A DNA stretch of 64,000 nucleotides from Vibrio sp. RE86 (GTDB taxonomy: Bacteria > Pseudomonadota > Gammaproteobacteria > Enterobacterales > Vibrionaceae), in the NCBI RefSeq assembly GCF_013114545.1, contig NZ_VTXI01000002.1, positions 1 through 64,000 on the forward strand. Direction: 5' to 3'. The notes under the pieces were generated by a model. The model was not told the DNA's origin, did no database searches, and saw nothing but the letters and a program-made list of their open reading frames with translations. A program made the translations under genes and the position numbers. Positions within the stretch are counted from its first letter, which is position 1, and every line of letters begins with the position of its first letter. Positions 43,821 to 52,449 of the stretch are shown here, piece after piece.

Positions 43821-44390
43821 TCATCTATTAGCTTTACTCTTCAGGGCCAGGCAATACAGTTCGAGTGGCCCTTCAATCATATCGAGATTGAGTGTTTCGC
43901 GGTCACTATTGCAACTGAGTGCCAGCGCGTACCCATGCAGATAGTCGGCCAACAGGCTGACACCATTAAAGGTATCTTCTTCATTTAAATTCAAAGTAGA
44001 GACGACATGTTTAAATTTATCGTTAAAAACCGCGGCAGGGCTATGAACATCCATCTTCAACATGGTGTCTAGCAAGCCTGGGTATTCACAGTGTAAATTC
44101 AGATAGCTAATGCACAGCTTACGCAGCTCTAGTCTCCAATCTTCACTCGTGACCGGCTGGTAGATATCTTCCACAAGCGAAGTAGTGATCGCTTCGAGCA
44201 GTCTGTTTTTGTTCTCGAAGTAGTAGTAGATCGCCATGGCGTCCACATTCAGGTTAGTCGCGAGTTTACGAATACTCGGGATCTTTCCCTCTGCTTTCAT
44301 TATTGATTTTGCCATGTCTAAAATAGTGATAGCGCTCAGTTGGTTACCTGATCCTTTTGGTCGCCCTCGCTTTTTCTGATTGACAGACAT
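43821..44390 (-). CDS. TetR-family transcriptional regulator
   Basis: This 189-aa regulator has a basic tail (KKRGRPKGSGNQLS) and a TetR helix-turn-helix (IRKLATNLNVDAMAIYYYFENKNRLLEAI). The C-terminal ligand domain is not assignable by eye. It diverges from a RibD-C/dihydrofolate-reductase-like gene, and a perfect 17-bp palindrome at 44417-44433 lies in the gap. Repression of both genes is likely. The gene ends directly against the YdjM-like gene. Confidence 0.88.
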   Translation of the reverse strand: MSVNQKKRGRPKGSGNQLSAITILDMAKSIMKAEGKIPSIRKLATNLNVDAMAIYYYFENKNRLLEAITTSLVEDIYQPVTSEDWRLELRKLCISYLNLHCEYPGLLDTMLKMDVHSPAAVFNDKFKHVVSTLNLNEEDTFNGVSLLADYLHGYALALSCNSDRETLNLDMIEGPLELYCLALKSKANR

Positions 44391-44416
44391 TCAATCTCCT
44401 CGCTAAACTTCAATTA

Positions 44417-44433
44417 ATTCTACAGTGTAGAAT
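44417..44433. promoter_or_regulatory. TetR operator
   Basis: ATTCTACA-G-TGTAGAAT is a perfect 17-bp palindrome 26 bp upstream of the TetR start codon and 91 bp before the divergent RibD-C gene. Its size and symmetry are typical of a TetR dimer site. Confidence 0.68.
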
Positions 44434-44524
44434 ATTTTAATTCACAACGGATTCAATGCCAAGTAATGGATGAAATAAGGCGCTAACTTTAGGTCTCTAG
44501 GCCACCAAAAAAGAGAGTAAAACG

Positions 44525-45073
44525 ATGAAGTGTTCAGTGCATATTGCGACGAGTTTAGACGGATACATTGCGACAAAAGATAACGGGCTTGATTGGCTAC
44601 ACAGCGCAGGAAAACCAGAAGTAGAGGTTGATGCTGGTTGGCAGAGCTACGTTGAAAGTGTGGATTGTATGATCATGGGTCGCTCTACCATGCAGGTGAT
44701 CTCTCAGATGAACCTTACCCCTGAGCAGTGGCCTTATGGTGATCTAAGAATCATTGTCTTGAGCAATACGCTGACGACTGCCCCAGACAATATGCAGGGC
44801 AAAATCGAACTTTACTCTGGAGATATTCACGCACTGGTAGCGAAGCTGGAAAGCGAAGGCCATAAATATGCCTATATTGATGGTGGGGCGACGGTTCAAA
44901 CGTTTATCAACTTAGAGCTTCTGAATGAAATCACCATCTCTTACGCACCTGTTCTACTTGGCGACGGCATTCCTCTATTCGCGAATCTGAATAAATCGGT
45001 GAAGCTTGCCAATGCTAAGGCGACTGCATTTGCGAATGATTTTACCCAGATGAGCTATGACGTTGTCTACTAA
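44525..45073 (+). CDS. RibD C-terminal/dihydrofolate reductase-like protein
   Basis: This 182-aa protein has the pyrimidine-reductase/DHFR-like fold: SVHIATSLDGYIATKDNGLDWL, CMIMGRSTMQVI, YGDLRIIVLSNTL and AYIDGGATVQTFINLELLNE. The family contains stand-alone NADPH reductases of unknown substrate related to YwjB and YyaP. It diverges from a TetR gene and is probably its target. There is no riboflavin operon context, so a role in flavin synthesis is unlikely. Confidence 0.87.
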   Translation: MKCSVHIATSLDGYIATKDNGLDWLHSAGKPEVEVDAGWQSYVESVDCMIMGRSTMQVISQMNLTPEQWPYGDLRIIVLSNTLTTAPDNMQGKIELYSGDIHALVAKLESEGHKYAYIDGGATVQTFINLELLNEITISYAPVLLGDGIPLFANLNKSVKLANAKATAFANDFTQMSYDVVY

Positions 45074-45247
45074 GGATTAAGTTCCTTCGTTGCTGCGGAA
45101 TAATGCGCAACCTTGAGTGGCGAAAAGTGGTAGAGTTAAATCAATCGCCTTTCCCCAAAATTGATCCTTGGTTTTCGCAAACGCTCTCTATTTGCGCTTA
45201 ACTTGAAAGGGGAAAAGGCCCGGACGAACAACAAGCAAGGAGACTTC

Positions 45248-46633
45248 ATGCTTAATTCTGCAACGGCGAAAGCGGTGATTGATCATGCCCTATTTCTAGG
45301 GGCGGATTTCGCAGAGCTATTCGTAGAGCACCATCAAACCAATACCGTTCAGATAGCATCTGGCGAGGTTGATAAGGTCAACTCGGGTATCGACTTTGGT
45401 ATTGGCATTCGTCTGTTCTTTGGTCATAAGGTGCTTTATGGGTACACCAACAGCACCGATGAGCCTGAATTGAAACGAGTGACGTCACTACTCGCAGCCA
45501 AAGACAAGCGTGAGCAAATTGCATCCGCAGGATCGTTGAATCTCAACCGCTATCCTATTCAACACGGTTGTCGTCAGCCACTAAGTCAAGATGCCAACCT
45601 AGATTCGAAGATTGCTTTGCTACTGAAAGCTGACGAAGCAGCGCGCGCTGAAAGTGAATACATCAGCCAGTTCATTGGCAGTGTTTTGCAACGCGAGCAG
45701 CAGGTGACCATTTTTAACTCAGACGGTTTACATGTTGACGACACTCGTCACTACATTCGCGTAGCAGGTAATGCTGTTGCACAAAAAGGCAATGAACAAT
45801 CTTCAGGTTCCGAAAGCCCAGGCGCGCTAGCTGGATGGGAATTTAGTGAGCAAATTGACGCTAAACATTTGGGGCAAACTATCGCAGAGCAGGCATTGAT
45901 AAAACTGGGTGCGGATGCGTGTCCATCGGGTGAAATGCCTGTGGTGATTGGTAATGGTTTTGGTGGCGTTATTTTCCACGAAGCGTGTGGTCACCTGTTA
46001 GAAACGACATCGGTTGCTAAGAAAGCGTCTGTCTTCCACGACAAAATGGGCGAGATGATTGCTCATTCTGCGGTAAATGCAGTAGACGATGGGACGATGA
46101 CTAACGAATGGGGCTCGATTCATGTGGATGATGAAGGCATGCCAACTCAGCGAACTCAGCTGATCAAAGATGGCCAACTCACCAGCTTTATGGTCGATAG
46201 AATGGGTGGCCTGAAGACGGGCTACCAACCTACTGGCTCAGGCCGTCGTCAGAACTACAAGTTTGCGCCAACATCGCGTATGCGCAATACCTTTATCGAA
46301 GAGGGTGAACACTCTTTGGATGATATGCTAGCGGGCATCGAACGTGGTATTTACGCTAAGAAGATGGGTGGTGGCTCAGTACAACCAGGAACAGGGGAGT
46401 TCAACTTCGCCGTTCGTGAAGCCTATCTGATTGAAAATGGCAAAATCACCAAACCACTGAAAACGGCAACGTTGATCAGCAGAGGGCCAAAAGTGCTGAA
46501 AGAGATCAGCATGGTGGGTAAAGACATGGCGCTGGCTCCGGGAATGTGTGGTTCTGTGAGTGGGTCAGTACCGACAACGGTTGGTCAACCAACACTAAAA
46601 GTCGATAACATTCTGGTAGGGGGCGGTAACTAA
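45248..46633 (+). CDS. TldD-family metalloprotease
   Basis: This 461-aa protein is the catalytic TldD-type subunit. The zinc motif is HEACGH in GGVIFHEACGHLLETTS (about residues 240-256). Other family blocks are LFLGADFAELFVEHH at the start and QNYKFAPTSRMRNTFIEEG, then GTGEFNFAVREAYLIENG. TldD-TldE complexes degrade unfolded peptides and process microcin or CcdA-type substrates in E. coli. It overlaps the pmbA-like gene by one base (TAATG), so the two are translationally coupled. The start ATG at 45248 follows AAGGAG; an upstream extension is rejected. It may be a second copy beside the housekeeping tldD. Confidence 0.9.
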   Translation: MLNSATAKAVIDHALFLGADFAELFVEHHQTNTVQIASGEVDKVNSGIDFGIGIRLFFGHKVLYGYTNSTDEPELKRVTSLLAAKDKREQIASAGSLNLNRYPIQHGCRQPLSQDANLDSKIALLLKADEAARAESEYISQFIGSVLQREQQVTIFNSDGLHVDDTRHYIRVAGNAVAQKGNEQSSGSESPGALAGWEFSEQIDAKHLGQTIAEQALIKLGADACPSGEMPVVIGNGFGGVIFHEACGHLLETTSVAKKASVFHDKMGEMIAHSAVNAVDDGTMTNEWGSIHVDDEGMPTQRTQLIKDGQLTSFMVDRMGGLKTGYQPTGSGRRQNYKFAPTSRMRNTFIEEGEHSLDDMLAGIERGIYAKKMGGGSVQPGTGEFNFAVREAYLIENGKITKPLKTATLISRGPKVLKEISMVGKDMALAPGMCGSVSGSVPTTVGQPTLKVDNILVGGGN

Positions 46634-47982
46634 TGAGCCAAGATAAACAACTTCTCAATGCCGTTGACTATGTTCTGGCCGAAGCGAAACGCCAAGGCGC
46701 AGAAGCGGATGTGATCGTAAACCGTAACAGCAGCTTTTCACTCAAGGCGAACCAAGGTCAGTTAGACGAATACAAAGTCAGCTCAAACCAAGTCTTAGGT
46801 GTGCGTGTTGTCAAAGACGCACGTGTGGCGACCAGTTACTCTGAATCGCTGGAATCTGCGAGTTTAGATTTGATGCTCACCAATGCGCTGCAAAGTGCGC
46901 GTTTTTCCAAACAAGATGAGCATCAAACCATCAGCTGCGTGAACAGCCAGATCACCACTGATGTTGCTGAAATCGCGCAAGAAGATACCACGTCGGTTGA
47001 TGAAAAAATCGAACTCTCTTTGGCGCTGGAGCAAGGGGTTGTGTCACTGCCTCATGCATCAAGCTCACCTTACAATGGTTATGGTGATGGCGAGAGTCAG
47101 CTGATCATTGCCAATACCCAAGGTTCGCTGTGTCAGCACTTTGAACGTTCGTTCCACTGTTATGCGTATACCTTGTTCGAGAAAGACGGTAAGCAGTCGA
47201 TGGCAGGAAAAATGTCTCTTGGTCGTCGCTTTGCAGAGCTAAATTCGGCCGATTGTATTGAGTCTGGCTACAACCTAGCTCGCGACTTGCTAGAGGGTGC
47301 GCCGGTGGCGACAGGAAACTACTCTGCCATCTTCCATATCAACGCGTTAAGTAGCCTGTTTAGTGCCTTTGGCAGTGCGTTCTCGGGTGTCAGTGCAATG
47401 AAGGGCATCACGCCTCTAGGTAACAAGTTAGGTCAATCTGTGGCTAGCGAATTACTGACCTTTACCGATGCGGCGTACATGCCAAAGGGTATGGCTATTG
47501 CAGGTTTTGATAGCGAGGGCTTTGCAACTCAAGACAATGTGCTTATCGCTAATGGGCAGTTGAACACGCTGCTGCACAATAGCCAAACTGCGAGTTACTT
47601 CGGAACGGCGTCGACAGCCAGTGCGTCGCGCGGTGCGAAATCCAGCTTAGACGTATCGGCAAACCACAAAGTGATTGCAACTGGTTTAAGTAGCGCATCA
47701 GAGGTAAAAGCGGGCGAGTACCTAGAGCTTGTTGAGCTACAAGGTGTTCACTCAGGCGCTGATGCGGTTAGCGGAGACTTCTCATTTGGCGCCAGTGGGT
47801 TCTTGTGCCGAAATGGCGAGCGTATTCAACCGGTTCGTGGTATTACGGTGGCGGGCAACTTCTACAAGATGCTGCAAGAGGTAGACGCTGTCGGTGACGT
47901 TCAATTGAGCAACGATAGCCGTACTTTCTTCGCACCCGATGTACGTTTTGCTCGATTGAGCATTGGTGGTAAGTCAGCTTAA
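46633..47982 (+). CDS. TldE/PmbA-family protease partner
   Basis: This 449-aa protein is the non-metal partner subunit of the TldD/TldE complex. It has EADVIVNRNSSFSLKANQGQLDEYK at the N-terminus and lacks an HExxxH motif. The C-terminal half keeps the shared fold (NTLLHNSQTASYFGT, GDFSFGASGFLCRNGE, PVRGITVAGNFYKML). It starts within the stop of the TldD gene. A strong terminator follows. The pair probably forms a barrel-shaped protease acting on an unstructured peptide; no peptide-modifying genes adjoin it. Confidence 0.9.
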   Translation: MSQDKQLLNAVDYVLAEAKRQGAEADVIVNRNSSFSLKANQGQLDEYKVSSNQVLGVRVVKDARVATSYSESLESASLDLMLTNALQSARFSKQDEHQTISCVNSQITTDVAEIAQEDTTSVDEKIELSLALEQGVVSLPHASSSPYNGYGDGESQLIIANTQGSLCQHFERSFHCYAYTLFEKDGKQSMAGKMSLGRRFAELNSADCIESGYNLARDLLEGAPVATGNYSAIFHINALSSLFSAFGSAFSGVSAMKGITPLGNKLGQSVASELLTFTDAAYMPKGMAIAGFDSEGFATQDNVLIANGQLNTLLHNSQTASYFGTASTASASRGAKSSLDVSANHKVIATGLSSASEVKAGEYLELVELQGVHSGADAVSGDFSFGASGFLCRNGERIQPVRGITVAGNFYKMLQEVDAVGDVQLSNDSRTFFAPDVRFARLSIGGKSA

Positions 47983-48005
47983 TCTAACCGAAAAACCAAA
48001 CTAAG

Positions 48006-48040
48006 AAGCCAGTATGATTAACGTCATACTGGCTTTTTTA
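48006..48040. terminator. Rho-independent terminator
   Basis: AAGCCAGTATGA (48006-48017) and TCATACTGGCTT (48024-48035) form a perfect 12-bp stem with a six-base loop and six T residues after it. It ends the TldD/PmbA operon and lies just before the convergent U32 gene. Confidence 0.92.
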
Positions 48041-48068
48041 CATCTAAATTCTGTTCTTGGTGGCTGGA

Positions 48069-50057
48069 TTACACGCCTTTGGCATATTGGGCGTTGGTTG
48101 TCGGTCTTATTGCTGAGTGCAGTGCTTCAATATTTGGTTCATCGCACTCGCTAAGCAATGTTAAAAAGGTATCTATCAGCTCACTCTTCCCAAGGCTGAC
48201 TCGGGTTTCAGTCTGAATATCACGTAAATCGACCATAACATCGGTAAACAGGTTAGGAAGATCTGTCAGAACGTCCAAGTTCAATACGTTGTGTTCGCTG
48301 TAGATCGCGTTGTGGCTGCCCTTATGCTTTTGAATCACATATGGGTTATCTTTCAAATTGATGATTGAAGTACGCTTTTCGCAACGCTTCAAGCACCCTT
48401 TATTGACCTTAATCTTACGGCAGCCTTCGGTCTGTTGAAATAGACACTGACGGCTTGTGAGCAAGGTGTTTGGGTGATAAATACTGTAGAACAGTTTCAT
48501 CGCTTGAGGTCGCTTAATATGACGCATCTGCTTAATGTTGATCTCATTAGAGATAAATGCACCAGCGGCTGAAAACTCTTCATCTAAACATTTTAGGGCG
48601 TAAGAGTTGGCGATGTTCATCTGCGGCCCAGCAACCCAATCCAAACCGAGTTCTTGTGCAATCATGCCTACGCCTGAGTTATTGGTGATCAGCTTGCGTG
48701 GTTTTGTCGCTTCAAGAAAGCGCTTAGCCGCGGAAAAATCGTCGCCAATTAAAATCGCAGGGAAGAAGGGCAGTAACTCTTGGTGCTGGTGGAATAGCTC
48801 AATCAAATGGTCACACTCGGCATCTAAACCCATCGGCAATTGGTAGTAAACATCGACGTCATCACGCTGACTCAGTGCAAGATCTTCAATTGAAGAGATG
48901 AGTACCGATAAACGAGTTTCACTTGGCGCCTCTGGCTCTACGAGCGGCGATAATGTTGGTACATCAATCGCCCCTTTCAAGCTAGCGCCCTTGTCTTGAG
49001 ATGAGTGAACTTCCATTTGAGCGGTTTTTTCTGCGACAGTCTCAATGATATTGGTCTTGTCATCGTAGAGCTTTTTCTTCACCTGCTGAATTTGTTCACT
49101 GCTGGTGCATTGGTAAATCTTGGAGAAGTGTTTGACGGCATGATCGCGAGGGTTATCAATGTACATCGCTTTACCAAACTCACCTTTTAAGAAGGCGTTA
49201 GAGAAGTCGCGGTTAAAAACCTTGTAGAGCTCGCGAGTATCATCGGATAATTTGACCCCGTCACAGAATCGGTCAATCTGCTTACGCCAGTTATCAACGA
49301 CGGTGTAGACGTAGTGCGATTTTTTGATTCGCCCTTCCACTTTCAGCGAATACACCCCTGCATCAACGAGTGCTTCTAGGTCACCAAACGCTGAGTTGTC
49401 TTTCATGTTAAGTGGGTATTGGCTGCCAGTTTGTGTGGTCTCGTACTGCTCGCGACATGGCTGACTACAACGGCCTCGGTTACCCGATGCACCATTCCGC
49501 GCTGAGCTGATATAGCAGATACCCGAGAACCCAATACAGTAAGAACCATGGACAAACACTTCCATTAACACGCCATGTTGCTTACCAAACTGAGCGAGGT
49601 GTTTGATCTCATTGATGTTCAGCTCTCGTGAAAGATTGACGCGACTCGCCGTAAGTTGGTTGAGCAGCAAAATTTGCCCCTCATTATGCGTATTCAACTG
49701 AGTTGAAGCGTGAACATCTAGGCTTGGGAAGTGGTGCTTTAAGATATAAGCGAGCCCAAGGTCTTGCACAATAACGCCATCGATATTGGTGGTATTAAGC
49801 TGGCTAAGTAAACGAACAATCGCTGGGATTTCGCTCTCTAGAATCAATACGTTAAGAGTAAGGAAAATTTTGCAGTCATGCTGATGCGCAAGTTCAAGAA
49901 CGCCATTTAAGTTATCTAGGGTGAGGTTTGTCGCTCGGTTTCTCGCATTAAAACGGTCAAGCCCGCAGTAGATAGCGTCAGCTCCTGCTGCAATGGCAGC
50001 TTTGATGGAATCCAAATCGCCACCTGGCGCTAATAACTCAAATTGATCGCGTGTCAC
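48069..50057 (-). CDS. U32-family peptidase-like protein
   Basis: This 662-aa protein starts with the U32 barrel: FELLAPGGDLDSIKAAIAAGADAIY, LFHASTQLN-like DVHASTQLNTHN, and VFVHGSYCIGFSGICYISSA with the cysteine set continuing in GRCSQPCR. LKVEGRIKKSHYVYTVV follows. The C-terminal third has a second cysteine cluster (CLFQQTEGC, GCLKRCEKR). Cysteines in relatives hold an iron-sulphur cluster, and family members modify rRNA or tRNA (RlhA, TrhP) or act in ubiquinone hydroxylation (UbiU/UbiV). The second half does not resemble E. coli RlhA, so the target is open. It starts with GTG at 50057 after AAGAGAAC. Confidence 0.85.
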   Translation of the reverse strand: MTRDQFELLAPGGDLDSIKAAIAAGADAIYCGLDRFNARNRATNLTLDNLNGVLELAHQHDCKIFLTLNVLILESEIPAIVRLLSQLNTTNIDGVIVQDLGLAYILKHHFPSLDVHASTQLNTHNEGQILLLNQLTASRVNLSRELNINEIKHLAQFGKQHGVLMEVFVHGSYCIGFSGICYISSARNGASGNRGRCSQPCREQYETTQTGSQYPLNMKDNSAFGDLEALVDAGVYSLKVEGRIKKSHYVYTVVDNWRKQIDRFCDGVKLSDDTRELYKVFNRDFSNAFLKGEFGKAMYIDNPRDHAVKHFSKIYQCTSSEQIQQVKKKLYDDKTNIIETVAEKTAQMEVHSSQDKGASLKGAIDVPTLSPLVEPEAPSETRLSVLISSIEDLALSQRDDVDVYYQLPMGLDAECDHLIELFHQHQELLPFFPAILIGDDFSAAKRFLEATKPRKLITNNSGVGMIAQELGLDWVAGPQMNIANSYALKCLDEEFSAAGAFISNEINIKQMRHIKRPQAMKLFYSIYHPNTLLTSRQCLFQQTEGCRKIKVNKGCLKRCEKRTSIINLKDNPYVIQKHKGSHNAIYSEHNVLNLDVLTDLPNLFTDVMVDLRDIQTETRVSLGKSELIDTFLTLLSECDEPNIEALHSAIRPTTNAQYAKGV

Positions 50058-50209
50058 TGTTGTTCTCTTACTCGATATCGTGGATAGGCACGTATCTTAC
50101 GGGTTTCAGAACTGTGATGTGACACAAGTTAATGCTTTATTAATCTGTATCAATTTATCAGCAGCGAAACATTCGCTGACGAACCACTTGCAATCATTGA
50201 TAAAAAGTT

Positions 50210-50235
50210 TAGTGTTATACCTATGTATATCACTA
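50210..50235. promoter_or_regulatory. YtrA-type operator
   Basis: TAGTGTTATAC (50210-50220) and GTATATCACTA (50225-50235) are inverted copies matching at 10 of 11 positions, with a four-base spacer. The element ends 24 bp before the GntR gene start and overlaps its likely promoter. This spacing and symmetry fit YtrA-subfamily GntR autoregulation. Confidence 0.65.
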
Positions 50236-50259
50236 GTTATGTTCACAGAGTGTAGATTG

Positions 50260-50628
50260 ATGACAGATTGGAATGATTCACAGCCCATCTTTCGCCAGCT
50301 GGCGGATCGCATCATCGAGCAAATTCTGCAAGGGGTTTGGCAAGAAGGAGAGGCGCTGCCATCGGTAAGAACCGTCGCAGCGGACCTAAAGATCAACCAC
50401 TTAACCGTGATGAAAGGTTATCAACTATTGGTGGATGAAGCGCTGATCGAAAAAAGACGCGGTCAGGGTATGTTTGTCGCACAAGGGGCGTTGGCACAGT
50501 TAAAAGCCAGCCAAAAAATCGAGTTTATTGAGCAACAAATCCCATCAATCGCAAACAAATTGCAGCAGTTGGATATCTCTCTTGAGGAGTTTATCGAGCA
50601 GCTGAAGCAACAGGTAAAAGGCAAGTAA
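50260..50628 (+). CDS. GntR-family regulator, YtrA subfamily
   Basis: This 122-aa regulator has an N-terminal GntR winged helix (PIFRQLADRIIEQILQG, EGEALPSVRTVAADLKINHLTVMKGYQLL, EKRRGQGMFVAQGA) and a short helical tail for dimerisation, as in YtrA. It is the first gene of an ABC transporter operon and overlaps the ATPase gene by one base (TAATG). It probably represses this operon through the dyad at 50210-50235. The start ATG at 50260 is chosen because the upstream extension has no family similarity. Confidence 0.9.
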   Translation: MTDWNDSQPIFRQLADRIIEQILQGVWQEGEALPSVRTVAADLKINHLTVMKGYQLLVDEALIEKRRGQGMFVAQGALAQLKASQKIEFIEQQIPSIANKLQQLDISLEEFIEQLKQQVKGK

Positions 50629-51497
50629 TGAGTGCATTAATGACAGTCAATCGAGTCTCAAAACAGTACTCGAATAAAACCAAAGGCGAGCGAGAAGCGC
50701 TACACAACATCAGCTTTGAGCTAAAAGCAGGGCAAGTTTTAGGGCTGCTTGGCCACAATGGTGCTGGCAAATCGACGTTGATTAAAAGTTTGCTTGGCGC
50801 ACACGATTATCAAGGCGACATTGAAGTGCTGGGTTTAGAACCAGTCTCGCAGCGCGCCAAAGTGATGGAGCACCTCTCTTATATCTCGGATGTGAACGTA
50901 CTCCCTGACTGGATGAGTGTTCAGCAGCTGCTTCGCTACACGTCAGGCGTTCACCCTAGTTTCGATATCGATAAAGCGCGAGCGGTGCTAGATAAAACAG
51001 ACATCAAGCCTCGCAGTAAAATTAAGTCCCTCTCTAAGGGGATGAAAGTACAGCTTCATTTGGCGATTGTTATCTCGACAGATACCAAGGTATTGGTGCT
51101 CGATGAACCTACGTTAGGGCTTGATTTGGTTTATCGCGATACGTTTTATCGTCACTTGTTGGAGTGGTTCCATGATGGAGAGCGTGCTTTGATTATTGCC
51201 AGTCATGAAGTATCAGAGATTGAGCACCTGCTGACTGATGTGCTGATTTTAAAACAAGGCAAGGCAGTGCTGCAGTCCGCGATGAGCGACATAGAGCAAG
51301 AATACGTGATTGTCGAAACCAACCACGATCAAGATGAGAAAATCTCGGCATTAAACCCACTGTCGAGTGAGAAAGCATTGGGCACCACGCGTTGGTTGCT
51401 GCGTGCAGAGCAAGCCGAGCAGGTGGATGACGTGGAACGAATTTACAATGTAAAACTTGCCGATCTTTTCTTGGCGCTACAGAAAGGAGCCGCGTAA
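50628..51497 (+). CDS. ABC transporter ATP-binding protein (YtrB-like)
   Basis: This 289-aa ATPase has Walker A GHNGAGKST, the signature SLSKGMKVQLHLA, Walker B VLVLDEPTLGLDL and the switch ASHEVSE. The C-terminal 80 residues are a small extension. It pairs with the permease encoded next, overlapping it by one base. Control by a YtrA regulator suggests a role in the response to cell-wall or membrane stress, as in Gram-positive ytr operons; the substrate is unknown. Confidence 0.92.
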   Translation: MSALMTVNRVSKQYSNKTKGEREALHNISFELKAGQVLGLLGHNGAGKSTLIKSLLGAHDYQGDIEVLGLEPVSQRAKVMEHLSYISDVNVLPDWMSVQQLLRYTSGVHPSFDIDKARAVLDKTDIKPRSKIKSLSKGMKVQLHLAIVISTDTKVLVLDEPTLGLDLVYRDTFYRHLLEWFHDGERALIIASHEVSEIEHLLTDVLILKQGKAVLQSAMSDIEQEYVIVETNHDQDEKISALNPLSSEKALGTTRWLLRAEQAEQVDDVERIYNVKLADLFLALQKGAA

Positions 51498-52324
51498 TGA
51501 ATGCCAATATTTATATGCTAGAGAAAGAGTGGTTGGAGCATAAGATGATCACTCGAATCCCACTGGCGCTTTTGGTTTGTGGCCTTGTGTTGCTGTTCAG
51601 CATTAGCATGAACAGCACCATTCAAAGCAATGTGACTTATGAACTCACTTACAGCGATGGTTATGAGTCGAGCTTTGCGCTAGGCAAACAGTTGAGTGGT
51701 TTAGTGTTTGGCTTTGTTGGCCTGCTTTCGATGATGTTAACGGGACTATATTTCCCTAAAACATTACGCAAAGAGCGCCAAGAAGGCAGTCTGATGTTTT
51801 GGCGCAGTATGCCAGTAACGGATATTCAGATTCATCTCGTTAAGCTCTGTTTTGGTCTGCTTGTCGTGCCAGTGATTTGTTCGATACTCGTATTTAGCGC
51901 AGACTTTATGATGTGGCTTATCAACTTCGTTGTGGGGGATGCATTCCCACTGTTTGATACCGGCGAGTCGTTCTTCTACATCATTACGCACTGGTTCGAG
52001 TTTGTTGGGCGCATGTGGTTAATCGGGTTGGCACTGTTGCCGTTTGCGACGCTCTCTTTGGCCGTATCACAAAAAGTGAACTCGCCATTGTTAGTCATTT
52101 TGGTGACCATGTTTGTCGCTCAACTCGTGGTTAAAAGCTTGATTGGTACATCGTGGCTAAATGAGTTTCTAAACGCAGTCTTCTTGCTTCCGCTAGAACT
52201 TCTCACTGCACACAACCCAATGACCGCATTTTCTAATGCTGGTGTGGTGAACCTAGTCGTTTATGCACTCATTGGCGCGCTAGGCTTATTGGTCAGCTTG
52301 AGGTTATCGAAGAGCGCTGATTAA
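51497..52324 (+). CDS. ABC-2 type permease
   Basis: This 275-aa inner-membrane protein has six hydrophobic segments (about residues 20-40, 70-90, 120-145, 175-195, 205-225 and 250-270). TLRKERQEGSLMFWRSMPVTD after the second segment is typical of ABC-2 permeases. It completes the GntR-ATPase-permease operon and starts within the ATPase stop. A terminator lies 34 bases after its end. Confidence 0.9.
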   Translation: MNANIYMLEKEWLEHKMITRIPLALLVCGLVLLFSISMNSTIQSNVTYELTYSDGYESSFALGKQLSGLVFGFVGLLSMMLTGLYFPKTLRKERQEGSLMFWRSMPVTDIQIHLVKLCFGLLVVPVICSILVFSADFMMWLINFVVGDAFPLFDTGESFFYIITHWFEFVGRMWLIGLALLPFATLSLAVSQKVNSPLLVILVTMFVAQLVVKSLIGTSWLNEFLNAVFLLPLELLTAHNPMTAFSNAGVVNLVVYALIGALGLLVSLRLSKSAD

Positions 52325-52357
52325 ACTCATCAAGTTCCTTATCTATAAATTAATCAC

Positions 52358-52386
52358 AGCCACCTAGTATTAGGTGGCTTTTTATT
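52358..52386 (+). terminator. Rho-independent terminator of the ABC operon
   Basis: AGCCACCTA (52358-52366) and TAGGTGGCT (52371-52379) form a perfect nine-base stem with a GTAT loop, followed by TTTTTATT. Confidence 0.93.
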
Positions 52387-52449
52387 ATATGGTATGATGT
52401 TCTATATTTGAGTGAATCTATAAGCTAATCGTTAAAGTTGGGTTTAGTT

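Noticed and set aside
48069..50057. Assignment as RlhA (23S rRNA 5-hydroxycytidine synthase)
   Set aside because: The N-terminal barrel is shared by all U32 proteins, but the second half does not resemble RlhA.
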